Positions 45,404-54,518 of a DNA stretch of 64,000 nt are shown piece by piece (position 1 is the first letter of the stretch; each line of letters starts with the position of its first letter). A program made the translations under genes and the position numbers. The stretch is from assembly GCA_038141705.1 (NCBI GenBank), contig JAYQIQ010000004.1, positions 186,001-250,000 on the forward strand, given 5' to 3'. A model generated the notes under the pieces. The model saw nothing but the letters and a program-made list of their open reading frames with translations. It ran no database searches and was not told where the DNA came from. The DNA comes from Eutrophomonas brisbanensis (GTDB lineage Bacteria > Pseudomonadota > Gammaproteobacteria > Burkholderiales > Eutrophovitaceae).

Positions 45404-46405
45404 ATGAGACTCTCCGTACTAGACCAATCCCCAATCATTAAAGGCCACTCTCCGAGCCAAGCTATCCAAGAAACTGTCGACCTCGCAATACGAGCAGAGG
45501 AGTTAGGATTTCATCGCTACTGGTTAGCAGAACATCACAACATGCGAGGATTGGCAGACCCCTGCCCTGAAATTCTCTTAACAGCCATAGGATCGAGAAC
45601 AAATCGAATTCGCATCGGAACCGGAGGGGTGCTACTCCCCTACTACAGCGCTGCAAAAGTAGCAGAAACCTTTCGGATGCAGGAAGCACTGTTCCCAGGA
45701 AGAGTGGATTTAGGAATTGGGCGAGCTCCGGGCGGAGATATGCTCACCGCGAAAGCTATTAACGCAAATGCTTTTTACTCAGCAGATCAATTTCCTTATC
45801 AAGTTGTGGATTTAGTGAACTGGCTAAACAATAACATTCCAGAAGAGCATCCCTTTCATCGTGTGGCAGCAATGCCAACCGGACCAGGCGCTCCCGAGGT
45901 GTGGCTACTTGGGTCTTCAGACTACAGCGCTGCCTTAGCGGCTCAATTAGGGTTACGGTTTGCTTTTGCTCATTTCATTACTCCGACTGGCGGTGATGTC
46001 GTCTCGCGTCACTATCGCGCTAATTTCTCTTCATCCTCTGTCGAAAAAGAGCCGCAGTCAATGGTTTGTATTTTTGTGATCTGTGCTGATTCAGAAATCG
46101 AGGCAGAACGCCTTACCGCATCCATTGATCATCGTAGGGTAATGATGGCGACGGGCAGGGAATCGGAAGTGTTGACAACCGAGGAGGCGATTGCTTGGGA
46201 GTACTCTGAGCATGAAAAAGAAATTGCCTTACGCGAAAGGAGCCGAGTTGTTATTGGAACGCCAGACCGTGTTCGCGAACAACTATTATCCCTAGCGCAG
46301 AGCTACGAAGTCGATGAACTCATGGCAATAACGATTACTGGCGAATACCGCACTCGCCTTAAATCTTATGAATTACTGGCCGATGCGTTTAGCTTAAACG
46401 GATAG
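45404..46405 (+). CDS. Luciferase-like (LLM class) flavin-dependent monooxygenase
   Basis: A 333-residue F420/FMN-dependent monooxygenase-like protein of the MsnO8/YhbW type: LSVLDQSPIIKGHSPSQAI, YWLAEHHNMRGLADPCPEI, RIRIGTGGVLLPYYSAAKVAE, VDLGIGRAPGG and GTPDRVREQLLSLAQSYEVD. The family uses reduced flavin and oxygen to oxidise unidentified small molecules. The ORF begins ATG 45404 and converges with the emrB gene. Two TATAAT hexamers occur upstream (45316, 45334) but no matching -35 element was found at 16-18 bases. Confidence 0.9.
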   Translation: MRLSVLDQSPIIKGHSPSQAIQETVDLAIRAEELGFHRYWLAEHHNMRGLADPCPEILLTAIGSRTNRIRIGTGGVLLPYYSAAKVAETFRMQEALFPGRVDLGIGRAPGGDMLTAKAINANAFYSADQFPYQVVDLVNWLNNNIPEEHPFHRVAAMPTGPGAPEVWLLGSSDYSAALAAQLGLRFAFAHFITPTGGDVVSRHYRANFSSSSVEKEPQSMVCIFVICADSEIEAERLTASIDHRRVMMATGRESEVLTTEEAIAWEYSEHEKEIALRERSRVVIGTPDRVREQLLSLAQSYEVDELMAITITGEYRTRLKSYELLADAFSLNG

Positions 46406-46419
46406 GCCCCACACTGTAC

Positions 46420-47973
46420 TCATTCGGGTATGACAATATCCTTTATGTCATCATCACCATCGGTTTTAGTCGAGTCTTCAACTCTGCCAAGCAAAAATAC
46501 GAGAGGCATCGCTAAAAACGACAAGATCGATAGAATCATAAAGCTGGCGTTATACCCCAGGACCGCGGACTGACGATCTATCTCTTTCTCAAGTAACTTA
46601 AGACCTTTCCATTCATTTAGCGAGTAGCTCATTGAGGACGTTGGTAAATCAGTTATTGCCGGGTTGAATGGAGAAACATGCTCGACCAATTCTGTTCTTC
46701 CTGTCGCACTAACGTAGACGAAAAGTGCGAGGATCAGAGAGATTCCGATACTACTAAACATCGTCCTCACCAAATTGAAAACAGCAGCCGCTTCATTACG
46801 CTTGATCGCATCGACTCGCGAGAAGGCCACCACTTGGGTTGGAACCATCAAAATTCCCGCACCAATTCCGCTCACAAATCCGGTCCATACGATTGGCCAT
46901 GCACTGACGGCAGCGGTCCAAGTCGCCATGACCCCGCTCGATATGCCTAGGCAAAGTAAACCAAAGGATATTTGTATCTTCAAACTCACGCGCCCCGTCA
47001 TCCTGCCCGCCGCAAACATCGCAAGAATCACTCCCACCCCACGGGATGATTGAAGTAAACCGACATCGTCAATTTGATAACCGATGAGGTTCTCAAGGAA
47101 GGTAGGCATCAAAACCATCGGGGGAACAGTCAAAAGTCCGTAGAACGATACGAGTACCAGCGCTAAGAAAAAATTTCTTTCAAGGAATAAGCGCGGATCT
47201 AAAAACGGATTTTTTCGAGTCATGACATGGGCATTAAACATATAAAACGCAACACCAGCGAGACAGCACTCAAAGATAATCTCACCAGATTCGAACCAAT
47301 CGAGCCGTTGCCCTCTATCAAGCATCATTTGCAGGGACCCTATGCCCACAGCGAGGGTAAGGAATCCAAACCAATCAAGTTTGAGAGTTTTGTCTTTCTT
47401 GGTCTCTGGTAAAAATAATAAAACTCCGATTAAGGCAATAATTCCAATGGGGAGATTAATGTAAAAAATGTATCTCCAAGAGTAATACTCGGTGAGATAT
47501 CCGCCCAGGGTCGGGCCAATTAACGCTCCCGACCAGGAAAGCCCCCAGACAGATAACGCTAGCGGATGCTGTTTTTTAGGGAATGTATCTAAAACGATTG
47601 ATAACGACAGTGGAACCAAAAACGCACCGCTCATGCCTTGAGCGATACGAGCAAAAACCTCGACTTCGAGAGAATTGGCGGCTCCACAAAAAACTGACGA
47701 AACAGCAAACCCTACAACCGCAGAAGAGAAGATACGTTTTCTTCCAAAGCGTGAACTAAGCCAGCCCGACGTTGGGAGAATAATGGCCGACGCTACGATG
47801 TAGGAAGTGATCACCCAGGCAACCTGATCCTGTGTTGCAGAAAAAGTGCCTTGCATGTGCGGCAACGCTACTACCGCAATCGTCCAATCAATCGAATACA
47901 GAAACGATGCCAATATGACCGAGAAAGTAATGAGCCAAGGGTGCGCGACCCTTGACTGCCCGTTCGCGTCCAA
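46420..47973 (-). CDS. emrB: DHA2 family multidrug efflux permease, EmrB type
   Basis: A 517-residue 14-helix major-facilitator transporter. WVITSYIVASAIILPTSGWL is helix 2, GRKRIFSSAVVGFAVSSV is the loop 2-3 motif A region, and LSWSGALIGPTLGGYLTEY is motif C, diagnostic for antiporters. It ends in a charged tail. With the EmrA-type periplasmic adaptor it exports hydrophobic drugs or toxic acids through an outer-membrane channel (TolC type, not in the window). It lies 15 bases downstream of emrA in the order marR-emrA-emrB. Confidence 0.92.
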   Translation of the reverse strand: MDANGQSRVAHPWLITFSVILASFLYSIDWTIAVVALPHMQGTFSATQDQVAWVITSYIVASAIILPTSGWLSSRFGRKRIFSSAVVGFAVSSVFCGAANSLEVEVFARIAQGMSGAFLVPLSLSIVLDTFPKKQHPLALSVWGLSWSGALIGPTLGGYLTEYYSWRYIFYINLPIGIIALIGVLLFLPETKKDKTLKLDWFGFLTLAVGIGSLQMMLDRGQRLDWFESGEIIFECCLAGVAFYMFNAHVMTRKNPFLDPRLFLERNFFLALVLVSFYGLLTVPPMVLMPTFLENLIGYQIDDVGLLQSSRGVGVILAMFAAGRMTGRVSLKIQISFGLLCLGISSGVMATWTAAVSAWPIVWTGFVSGIGAGILMVPTQVVAFSRVDAIKRNEAAAVFNLVRTMFSSIGISLILALFVYVSATGRTELVEHVSPFNPAITDLPTSSMSYSLNEWKGLKLLEKEIDRQSAVLGYNASFMILSILSFLAMPLVFLLGRVEDSTKTDGDDDIKDIVIPE

Positions 47974-47988
47974 GAGATTGCCCTCTTT

Positions 47989-49116
47989 TTAGTGATCCCC
48001 GTTTGAGGAATTACGAGGCTCTAGAAAGTCGGGTAATAAACCCATTCTTACCATTTTTCTAAGTGGGCCTGGGAGCCCTCTACTGACTCCAGTTTCAACT
48101 CCAACAGTCACCGTCATTCCTGCTCGCAGAGGTGGATACCCCTCAGGCTGGTTCACATCAATCAAAACCGGTACCCGCTGTACAACTTTGACCCAATTAC
48201 CTGTGGCATTTTGCGGAGGAAGGATTGCAAATTCTGCCCCAGTTGCTGGCGCTATTGTCGCAACAGTGCCTTGCCACTTAAGGTGGGGGTAGGCATCCGC
48301 CTCGATGTGAACTGTTTGCCCCTCCTTCATCCAGGTCAACTGAGTTTCTTTGTAGTTCGCTTCAATCCAAACCTTGTCACTCACGATAATCGCAAAGATA
48401 TTTGCACCTTTGTGAACGAATTCACCTTTTTGCAATTTCATATTGCTAACGATCCCAGACTCTGGCGCATACGTGAAAGAGTCCTTGATATTGAGGTCTG
48501 CACGATCAAATGTCGCCTTTGCCTCCAGATATTTTGGATGCTTCTCAGGATTCAGGCTCGCATCTCCCATCAGACCAGCTAAGATCTTTTTAATTTTTTC
48601 GTCAAGAGTGACAAGTTTTGCCTTAGCCAGCTCCAGTTGATAAAGCGCTTCATCGTATTGGTCCGCCCGCCCCATCCCTGCTTCTTGAAGACGTTGCTGT
48701 CGCTTGAACTGCTTTTCCAAAAATGCGATATGAGAAAGCACTTCTTGCCGCTCAACTTTCGCCGCTTGGTGCTCAGCCTTTAGACCAGCCACCTCCACTC
48801 TCACCATATTCATTTGAGCAGTTGCCTTCTCCTGATCGACTACATGCCCTTGATACTCAATTGCAAAGAGTAAAGCGCCTTTTTCAATGTACTGGTTATC
48901 CACCACTTCAACATTGGTCACCCGCCCAGGCAACTCTGGACTCACCATAATGACATCTGACTTCACATATGCATTTTCGGTCTCCACCAATTCTCCTCCG
49001 TGAGAGTAAAAGTAGAGCCCAACCAAAGCTAGCAAGATCGGCAATACAACAATAAAGAAAAGCCGTATCAAAGTCAGTACAACGCCATAGATTCTCTTCT
49101 CTGAAACGTCGATCAT
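47989..49116 (-). CDS. emrA: HlyD/EmrA-type membrane fusion protein
   Basis: A 375-residue periplasmic adaptor. One N-terminal membrane anchor (about 11-32, VLTLIRLFFIVVLPILLALVG). The biotinyl-lipoyl half is GGELVETENAYVKSDVIMV with PGRVTNVEVVDNQYIEKG. A long coiled-coil hairpin (about 90-190) is followed by SGIVSNMKLQKGEFV and WIEANYKETQLTWMKEGQTV. It couples the EmrB permease to an outer-membrane channel. It lies 7 bases after marR. A Pro-rich segment close to the end is unremarkable. Confidence 0.92.
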   Translation of the reverse strand: MIDVSEKRIYGVVLTLIRLFFIVVLPILLALVGLYFYSHGGELVETENAYVKSDVIMVSPELPGRVTNVEVVDNQYIEKGALLFAIEYQGHVVDQEKATAQMNMVRVEVAGLKAEHQAAKVERQEVLSHIAFLEKQFKRQQRLQEAGMGRADQYDEALYQLELAKAKLVTLDEKIKKILAGLMGDASLNPEKHPKYLEAKATFDRADLNIKDSFTYAPESGIVSNMKLQKGEFVHKGANIFAIIVSDKVWIEANYKETQLTWMKEGQTVHIEADAYPHLKWQGTVATIAPATGAEFAILPPQNATGNWVKVVQRVPVLIDVNQPEGYPPLRAGMTVTVGVETGVSRGLPGPLRKMVRMGLLPDFLEPRNSSNGDH

Positions 49117-49123
49117 TTTCTTA

Positions 49124-49651
49124 TCACTTTCCTTTTTTAACTGATTGCGATCCGTTGGAATAATTCTCCAAGGACATTAGGTTTGTTTTTATAGATAACA
49201 AAAGGTCTACAAATTCCGTTTGCTGGTCGTCGCTCAAGCCAGCTAACGCATCTCGGCGCATTTCAGCCGCAGCGCCACGCATCGCCTTCATCGAAGACTC
49301 AATATTCTCCCCAAGATAAACCCGCTTCATTCGTCGATCTTTCGAGTCCTCTTCCCTACGAATCCACCCGCTCGCGGACATACGATCTAGCATTCTTCCG
49401 AGCGTTGGCCTCTCTATTTCAAGAAGATCGGCGAGCTCAGACTGCGCGAGTCCCTCATTCCGGTAAAGATGAGTCAAGACCCACCACTGAGATCTAGTTA
49501 GGCCGCGCGCACGCATTCTTCTGTCGTAACTAACTCTTAATAGTCTCGCCACGTCATGAAGAATAAATCCAAAATTTCTAGAAAGATCCTCTTTAAGCAA
49601 AATTTTTAATCCCAGCCAATAAGGCCATCGAAATTTATGTTGTCTAGGCAA
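49124..49651 (-). CDS. MarR family transcriptional regulator
   Basis: A winged-helix regulator: GFILHDVARLLRVSYDRRMR, LTRSQWWVLTHLYRNEGLAQ, LADLLEIERPTLGRMLDRM and SKDRRMKRVYLGE (wing with the DxR motif). It probably represses the emrAB genes with which it is cotranscribed, being relieved by effluxed compounds. The open frame begins at TTG 49651, whose coding-strand surroundings contain a TATAAT box (complement of 49651-49656). The true start may therefore lie a few codons downstream, for example TTG in KILLKEDL. No certain operator dyad seen. Confidence 0.85.
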   Translation of the reverse strand: MPRQHKFRWPYWLGLKILLKEDLSRNFGFILHDVARLLRVSYDRRMRARGLTRSQWWVLTHLYRNEGLAQSELADLLEIERPTLGRMLDRMSASGWIRREEDSKDRRMKRVYLGENIESSMKAMRGAAAEMRRDALAGLSDDQQTEFVDLLLSIKTNLMSLENYSNGSQSVKKGK

Positions 49652-49823
49652 TTATAAGCTATGCAACTATTTTTTGGAAAATCCTTACTTACTCCGTTTT
49701 GCAGAACGAAACGATTGCTTTAACTCAGGAATTGCTTTGCAATTTTCGGAAAAATATTGTGTCATACGGCGTTGAGTTACCATTGAATCTGCGTACATAA
49801 ACTTTCAATTAACCGGGGGAAAT

Positions 49824-50243
49824 ATGAAATTTATTCGAGTGGCCTTATCTTTTGTCTTAGGACTTGTTTTAGCGCCAGTATGGGCTGGAGAAACCCCCGC
49901 CCCATCCGATGCTGAGGTGTACTTCATATCTCCGCGAGATGGCGATGTTATCTCAGGCCCTGTGACAGTTAAATTTGGTCTGAAAGGAATGGGGGTTGCG
50001 CCCGCGGGTGTAGATAAACCAAAAACTGGACATCATCACCTAATAATTGATGCCGACCTTCCAAATTTTGATCAACCAGTCCCTGCTGACGACAATCACA
50101 AGCACTTTGGAGGCGGACAAACTGAGACCGTGCTGAACTTGAAACCTGGGGTACACACCCTTCAACTGATTCTGGGGGACAAGGTACATATTCCTCATAA
50201 CCCAGCGATTACGTCCAAGAAAATAACCATAACCGTGAAGTAA
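49824..50243 (+). CDS. DUF4399 exported protein
   Basis: A 139-residue protein with a signal peptide (VALSFVLGLVLAPVWA). The domain shows VYFISPRDGDVISGPVTVKF, KTGHHHLIIDADLP, HKHFGGGQTETVLNLKPGVH and TLQLILGDKVHIPHNP. The HHH...HKHFGGGQ pattern is typical of DUF4399, a small His-rich Ig-like periplasmic domain that might bind metal. Function unknown. It diverges from marR and is followed after 36 bases by the core MetE gene. Confidence 0.88.
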   Translation: MKFIRVALSFVLGLVLAPVWAGETPAPSDAEVYFISPRDGDVISGPVTVKFGLKGMGVAPAGVDKPKTGHHHLIIDADLPNFDQPVPADDNHKHFGGGQTETVLNLKPGVHTLQLILGDKVHIPHNPAITSKKITITVK

Positions 50244-50279
50244 TTCACTTTTACAAAAGAATTAGGAAGAGATAGGACT

Positions 50280-51401
50280 ATGACGACTCTCGCACCATAC
50301 CGAGCCGATCATGTCGGCAGCTTTTTGAGACCCCAATACCTGATTGAGGCGAGGCAATCGTTTCGAGATGGAAAAATTTCTGCCGAAGCACTGCGAATCG
50401 AGGAGAATCGAGCAATATCCGAGATCGTAAAATTTCAAGAAGATATCGGTCTGAAAGGGATCACGGATGGTGAATTCAGACGCACGTATTTCCATGTAGA
50501 TTTTCTTGAAAAACTTGACGGGGTTGAGACGTCAGGCGGGATTCAAGTTAGCTTTAGAAGTAAAGACGGCAACATTGATTTTTCACCACCAGTAATGAAA
50601 GTAAAAAGTCGGTTGAAACACGCAAAGCCGATTCAACTAGAGGATTTCCAATACCTTAACTCGGTCATTTCGAACACCTCAACTGCCAAAGTCTGTATCC
50701 CCTCACCGACAATGCTCCACTTCCGAGGCGGAAGGAGCGCCATCTCTCAAGAAGCGTATCCAGAACTTGAACCACATTTTTACGAGGATGTCGCTCAATG
50801 TTACAAAACAGAGCTTCAAACGCTTGCGGAGGCGGGATGCACCTACCTGCAAATGGATGATACGAATCTCGCTTACCTATGCGATCCAAAAATGCGTGAA
50901 GGAGTGAAGTCGCGTGGCGACAATCCAGATGAACTACCCCTTAAATATGCGCAACTCATTAATAGCGCGATATCCGAGAAGCCAAAACAAATGAGAGTTT
51001 GTGTGCACCTCTGCCGAGGAAACTTTAAGAGTGCGTGGGCAGCTGAAGGAGACTACGAACCAGTAGCGGAAGTGCTGTTTAACGAATTAGATGTAGACGG
51101 GTATTTTCTTGAGTACGATGATGATCGAAGTGGTGGATTCTCCCCCCTTCGCCATGTTCCAAAAGGAAAACAAGTGGTCCTTGGCATCGTGAGTACCAAG
51201 GTAGGGACGCTTGAAAACGAGTCCGATCTAAAGCGTCGTATTGAGGAGGCCGCATCTTATGTTCCGATCGAGCAACTCTCCTTATCACCGCAATGCGGCT
51301 TCTCTAGTACGGTTCATGGCAACGATATCGCCTATGAAAATCAACGCCAAAAGTTAGATCTGATTGTACGGGTCGCGAGAGACGTATGGGGTGAAAACTA
51401 A
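50280..51401 (+). CDS. Core MetE-like methyltransferase (single C-terminal domain)
   Basis: A 373-residue cobalamin-independent methionine-synthase-like protein of the YxjG/YxjH type, lacking the N-terminal MetE half. It shows ADHVGSFLRPQYLIEA, GITDGEFRRTYFHVDFL, and CTYLQMDDTNLAYL. The zinc ligands of MetE are present: His and Cys in VCVHLCRGNF, Glu in GYFLEYDDDRSG, and Cys in LSPQCGFSS. Related core enzymes take methyl groups from methylcobalamin or corrinoid proteins rather than methyl-folate; the donor here is not known. MetY at 15702 could supply homocysteine. Confidence 0.88.
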   Translation: MTTLAPYRADHVGSFLRPQYLIEARQSFRDGKISAEALRIEENRAISEIVKFQEDIGLKGITDGEFRRTYFHVDFLEKLDGVETSGGIQVSFRSKDGNIDFSPPVMKVKSRLKHAKPIQLEDFQYLNSVISNTSTAKVCIPSPTMLHFRGGRSAISQEAYPELEPHFYEDVAQCYKTELQTLAEAGCTYLQMDDTNLAYLCDPKMREGVKSRGDNPDELPLKYAQLINSAISEKPKQMRVCVHLCRGNFKSAWAAEGDYEPVAEVLFNELDVDGYFLEYDDDRSGGFSPLRHVPKGKQVVLGIVSTKVGTLENESDLKRRIEEAASYVPIEQLSLSPQCGFSSTVHGNDIAYENQRQKLDLIVRVARDVWGEN

Positions 51402-51434
51402 AGACGAGCAATCCATAACCAACCTTAAATTTTT

Positions 51435-52475
51435 TTACCGCGCCTCATAACGCTTGATCAATTCAGAGGCTGATGTAAAAAGCGCATTCCCATCGCCACC
51501 GAGCTTGTCAATTTGCCGTATCCAGTTCTTTCGTATCGGGAGACTTATTTTTTTCCATTTATCTAACTCTGATTTAGAGATCACATTGATCGAATCAGCG
51601 GGTAACGTTGCTCTATTTTTATATTCAGCATCACCGAATATTTTGCCGATTTTTCCAGACAATCCCTCTCCGCTCTCCGAATCGATTATCGCCTGTAACT
51701 TCACTGGTAATTTGGCATAAGCCTGTTTACTCATAGCAAGCACAAAAGTCGAAGTGTAAATCTTCGGCTCTCCAACACTGGGCTCACTGTGATAGCTTGT
51801 TAGTTCATTTACTTTGAGCGCTGGCATGACTTCGTACGGTAGTAATGTACCCTCTATTACCTTTTTCGCGAGCGCTTCGGGAACTTGCGGAACAGGCATG
51901 CCAACTGGGGTTGCGCCCAACATCGCAAGAAACTTAGTCGTCTGACGTGTTGGCGCCCTAACTTTTTTTCTCGAAAGATCCTTCTGGGTTCTAATTGGCG
52001 TATCGGTCATATGCAAAACTCCGCCACCATGTACATGCAGAGCCAACAACTTCATCCCTGAGAATTCCTCCATCGCATAATCATTAACGTAGTGCCAAAG
52101 AGCAATACTCGCCCCCTCTGCGTCTCTAATCATGAACGGTAGCTCAAAAACCTCTGACCGCGGAAATCTCCCAGGCGAGTAACCAGGCAAGGTCCATATG
52201 ATATCAACGACACCGTCTTCAACCTGATCGATTAATTGCGGAACTGTTCCGCCCAACTGCATGGACGGAAAGATTCGGCACTTCAGATCGCCAGAAGAAA
52301 GCTCTTCGATGCGTGCACACCACGCCAATAAAACTTGTTGATGAATTGTCGAGGAGACCGGTAGCGGATGGTGTATCTTGAGCTCATGACTTGCCGCCTG
52401 AGTAAAACTCACCGAAAACCAGCAAAGACCCAAGTATATAAAAAGACTCTTCACATTAAAATCTCTCAAGCTCAC
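51435..52475 (-). CDS. TRAP transporter solute-binding protein, DctP type (orphan)
   Basis: A 346-residue periplasmic binding protein with a signal peptide (SLFIYLGLCWFSVSFTQAA). It shows HELKIHHPLPVSSTIHQQV, CRIFPSMQLGGTVPQLID, GVVDIIWTLPGYSPGRFP, and RKKVRAPTRQTTKFLAMLGA, where the conserved carboxylate-binding Arg sits. No DctQ or DctM membrane gene is adjacent, so it must work with a distant permease. A dyad lies just upstream in the divergent promoter region. Confidence 0.88.
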   Translation of the reverse strand: MSLRDFNVKSLFIYLGLCWFSVSFTQAASHELKIHHPLPVSSTIHQQVLLAWCARIEELSSGDLKCRIFPSMQLGGTVPQLIDQVEDGVVDIIWTLPGYSPGRFPRSEVFELPFMIRDAEGASIALWHYVNDYAMEEFSGMKLLALHVHGGGVLHMTDTPIRTQKDLSRKKVRAPTRQTTKFLAMLGATPVGMPVPQVPEALAKKVIEGTLLPYEVMPALKVNELTSYHSEPSVGEPKIYTSTFVLAMSKQAYAKLPVKLQAIIDSESGEGLSGKIGKIFGDAEYKNRATLPADSINVISKSELDKWKKISLPIRKNWIRQIDKLGGDGNALFTSASELIKRYEAR

Positions 52476-52507
52476 TCCCTCGATTTTGGTTTCAAAGTTG
52501 ATGTCAA

Positions 52508-52532
52508 TCTAACACGCTTTTTCAATGTTAGA
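52508..52532. promoter_or_regulatory. Inverted repeat in the dctP / isomerase divergent promoter region
   Basis: TCTAACA (52508-52514) is mirrored by TGTTAGA (52526-52532) with an 11-base spacer; adding flanks gives 9 of 11 matching pairs. It is the only clear dyad in the 95-base gap between the two divergent genes and could be a repressor site. There is no long T tract, so it is not a good terminator. Confidence 0.35.
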
Positions 52533-52570
52533 CTCAAAGTTTAAAACCCCCTAACCCTGCGATAGTTAAT

Positions 52571-53173
52571 ATGAGTAAAAATATCGAATACTTCCTGTCT
52601 CCAGCGTCTCCTTGGGCTTATCTCGGACACCAGCGATTTTGTAAACTTGCAAAATCTGCGGGTGCCGATGTCTCTCTTAAGCCGATTGATCCAACCCGAC
52701 TATTTTCGGCATCCGGTGGGTTACCTCTTGGTCAAAGACCTATACAACGTCAGAAGTACCGCCTCATGGAGCTCAGAAGATGGAAATCATTCCTCAAGTC
52801 TGAAATCACCATCGAGCCGAAATTTTTTCCTTATAACCCGACGCTCGCCGCACTCATAATCATTGCCTGTCAAGAACACTCTGGAATAGATAGTGCTCTG
52901 ATGCTAACGAACAGCCTCTTTGAAGGGTGTTGGGTACACAACAAGAATATGGCAGACGAGGCTGAACTGAACGTTATTATTGAAGAGGCTGGACTTGACC
53001 CTTCCGCAATCATAAAACTTGCAAAGTCTGAAACCGCAGAGCAAAGGTACGAGAAGAACACAGATGAAGCGATCGAGCTCGGTCTATTTGGAGTCCCTAC
53101 TTACGTTATTGAAAATGAATTGTTTTGGGGGCAAGACCGACTGGAGTTCGTTCGGGAAAAAATTAGCCGTTAG
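52571..53173 (+). CDS. 2-hydroxychromene-2-carboxylate isomerase-like protein
   Basis: A 200-residue kappa-class GST/DsbA-fold protein. EYFLSPASPWAYLGHQRF carries the active-site Ser in place of the Cys-x-x-Cys, and PTLAALIIIAC, LFEGCWVHNKNMAD and GVPTYVIENELFWGQDRL follow. The fold uses glutathione to isomerise aromatic degradation intermediates, but many members lie outside such pathways, and no aromatic-degradation genes are seen here. Its end overlaps the convergent threonine deaminase gene by 11 bases. Confidence 0.88.
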   Translation: MSKNIEYFLSPASPWAYLGHQRFCKLAKSAGADVSLKPIDPTRLFSASGGLPLGQRPIQRQKYRLMELRRWKSFLKSEITIEPKFFPYNPTLAALIIIACQEHSGIDSALMLTNSLFEGCWVHNKNMADEAELNVIIEEAGLDPSAIIKLAKSETAEQRYEKNTDEAIELGLFGVPTYVIENELFWGQDRLEFVREKISR

Positions 53174-54383
53174 TTTTTTTCACAACAAAACCTTCTTTCT
53201 CTAAACGGTCAACCACAGCACTGATATGTTCGTGATCTCGGGTCTTAATTGCGATCTCAACCTCTGCGCTCTGAACTGGTAACGTAGTAAAAGTTCGCTG
53301 ATGATGCACCTCGTCTATATTTGCATCACTCTCTCCGAGAATTTTCGAGACTGCCGCGAGCGAACCCGGCAGGTCTGGCATTTGAACCGTTAATCGAGCG
53401 AGCCGACCCGACCGCGCCATACCCCTCTCAATAATGGCCGATAGGGTCAGAGGGTCAACATTTCCCCCGCATAAAATTAATCCAATTTTTTTACCTTGGA
53501 ATCGGGACTTATTAAGTCTCAGCGCAGCCAATCCGGCAGCACCCGCACCCTCTACTAGGGTCTTTTCAATTTCTAATAGCCAAATCATCGACTCCTCGAT
53601 ATCACCTTCATCTACGAGGACTATGTCATCAACAAGTTCTTTAACGATTACTGAGGTGAGTTTCCCCGGCTCTTTAACCGCGATACCGTCTGCTATCGTC
53701 GTTCCACCGTACTTCGAAGTCGCGCCTTTTATAAGATCGTGCATTGAGCTGAATCTCTTTGTTTCTACTCCAATAATCTCAATATCTGGTTTAATCGCTC
53801 TAGCCGCTATAGCAACTCCGGAAATAAGTCCACCTCCACCGATTGGCACAATAAGGGAATCTAATTCTGGCGCCACCGAGAGCATTTCCACCGCTATCGT
53901 TCCTTGCCCAGCCATTACTAACGGATCGTCGTAGGGATGAATGAACTGCAAACCACTTTCTGACGCCAAACCCTTGGTGTACTCTCGAGCCTCGTCGAAG
54001 TTGTCCCCAAAAAGAATCACCTCAGCTCCGAGCGATCTCGTATGCGCTACCTTCACTAAAGGGGCAAAGCGGGGCATCACGATCTTTGAAGGGATTTTAA
54101 AACGGGTAGCATGATAGGCAACACCCTGCGCATGGTTTCCAGCAGATGCAGCAATAACACCTAATGATTTTTCATTTTCCGATAAATTGAGGATTCGATT
54201 TAACGCTCCACGTTCCTTGAACGAAGCAGTAAACTGTAGGTTTTCAAACTTTAAAAATATATCTGAGGCGAGCAAACTGGAGAATGTTTCAGAGCGCAGA
54301 AAAGGCGTGTGCACGATATGCTGCTCGATCGCTTGAGCTGCCTTTTGTATATCCCCGAAATTTATCGCGAACTCATTACTCAT
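53163..54383 (-). CDS. Threonine ammonia-lyase with ACT domain
   Basis: A 406-residue PLP enzyme converting threonine to 2-oxobutyrate and ammonia. PLP lysine in ASFKERGALNRIL, GVIAASAGNHAQGVAYHA, IVPIGGGGLISGVAIAA (phosphate loop) and ILCGGNVDPLTLS. The C-terminal ~80 residues form one ACT domain (RLARLTVQMPDLPGSLAAVS), as in TdcB-like or short IlvA-type enzymes, so allosteric control by valine/isoleucine or AMP is possible. It is preceded by a divergent aldo/keto reductase gene. Confidence 0.92.
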   Translation of the reverse strand: MSNEFAINFGDIQKAAQAIEQHIVHTPFLRSETFSSLLASDIFLKFENLQFTASFKERGALNRILNLSENEKSLGVIAASAGNHAQGVAYHATRFKIPSKIVMPRFAPLVKVAHTRSLGAEVILFGDNFDEAREYTKGLASESGLQFIHPYDDPLVMAGQGTIAVEMLSVAPELDSLIVPIGGGGLISGVAIAARAIKPDIEIIGVETKRFSSMHDLIKGATSKYGGTTIADGIAVKEPGKLTSVIVKELVDDIVLVDEGDIEESMIWLLEIEKTLVEGAGAAGLAALRLNKSRFQGKKIGLILCGGNVDPLTLSAIIERGMARSGRLARLTVQMPDLPGSLAAVSKILGESDANIDEVHHQRTFTTLPVQSAEVEIAIKTRDHEHISAVVDRLEKEGFVVKKTNG

Positions 54384-54518
54384 CGTTTTATCCTAATATT
54401 TTGCAAGCACAATTAGTAGGGGCTTGACGCCTAATTTCTCGAACCCCCTACCGTTTAACTGACTCTAGATTCTCTAGCATCAATATAAACCTAATTGGTA
54501 CTCACCACTATTTACCCA

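Noticed and set aside
49636..49675. MarR operator dyad around the TATAAT upstream of marR
   Set aside because: TTGCATA and AATTGCC are not true inverse repeats, so no reliable dyad could be drawn.
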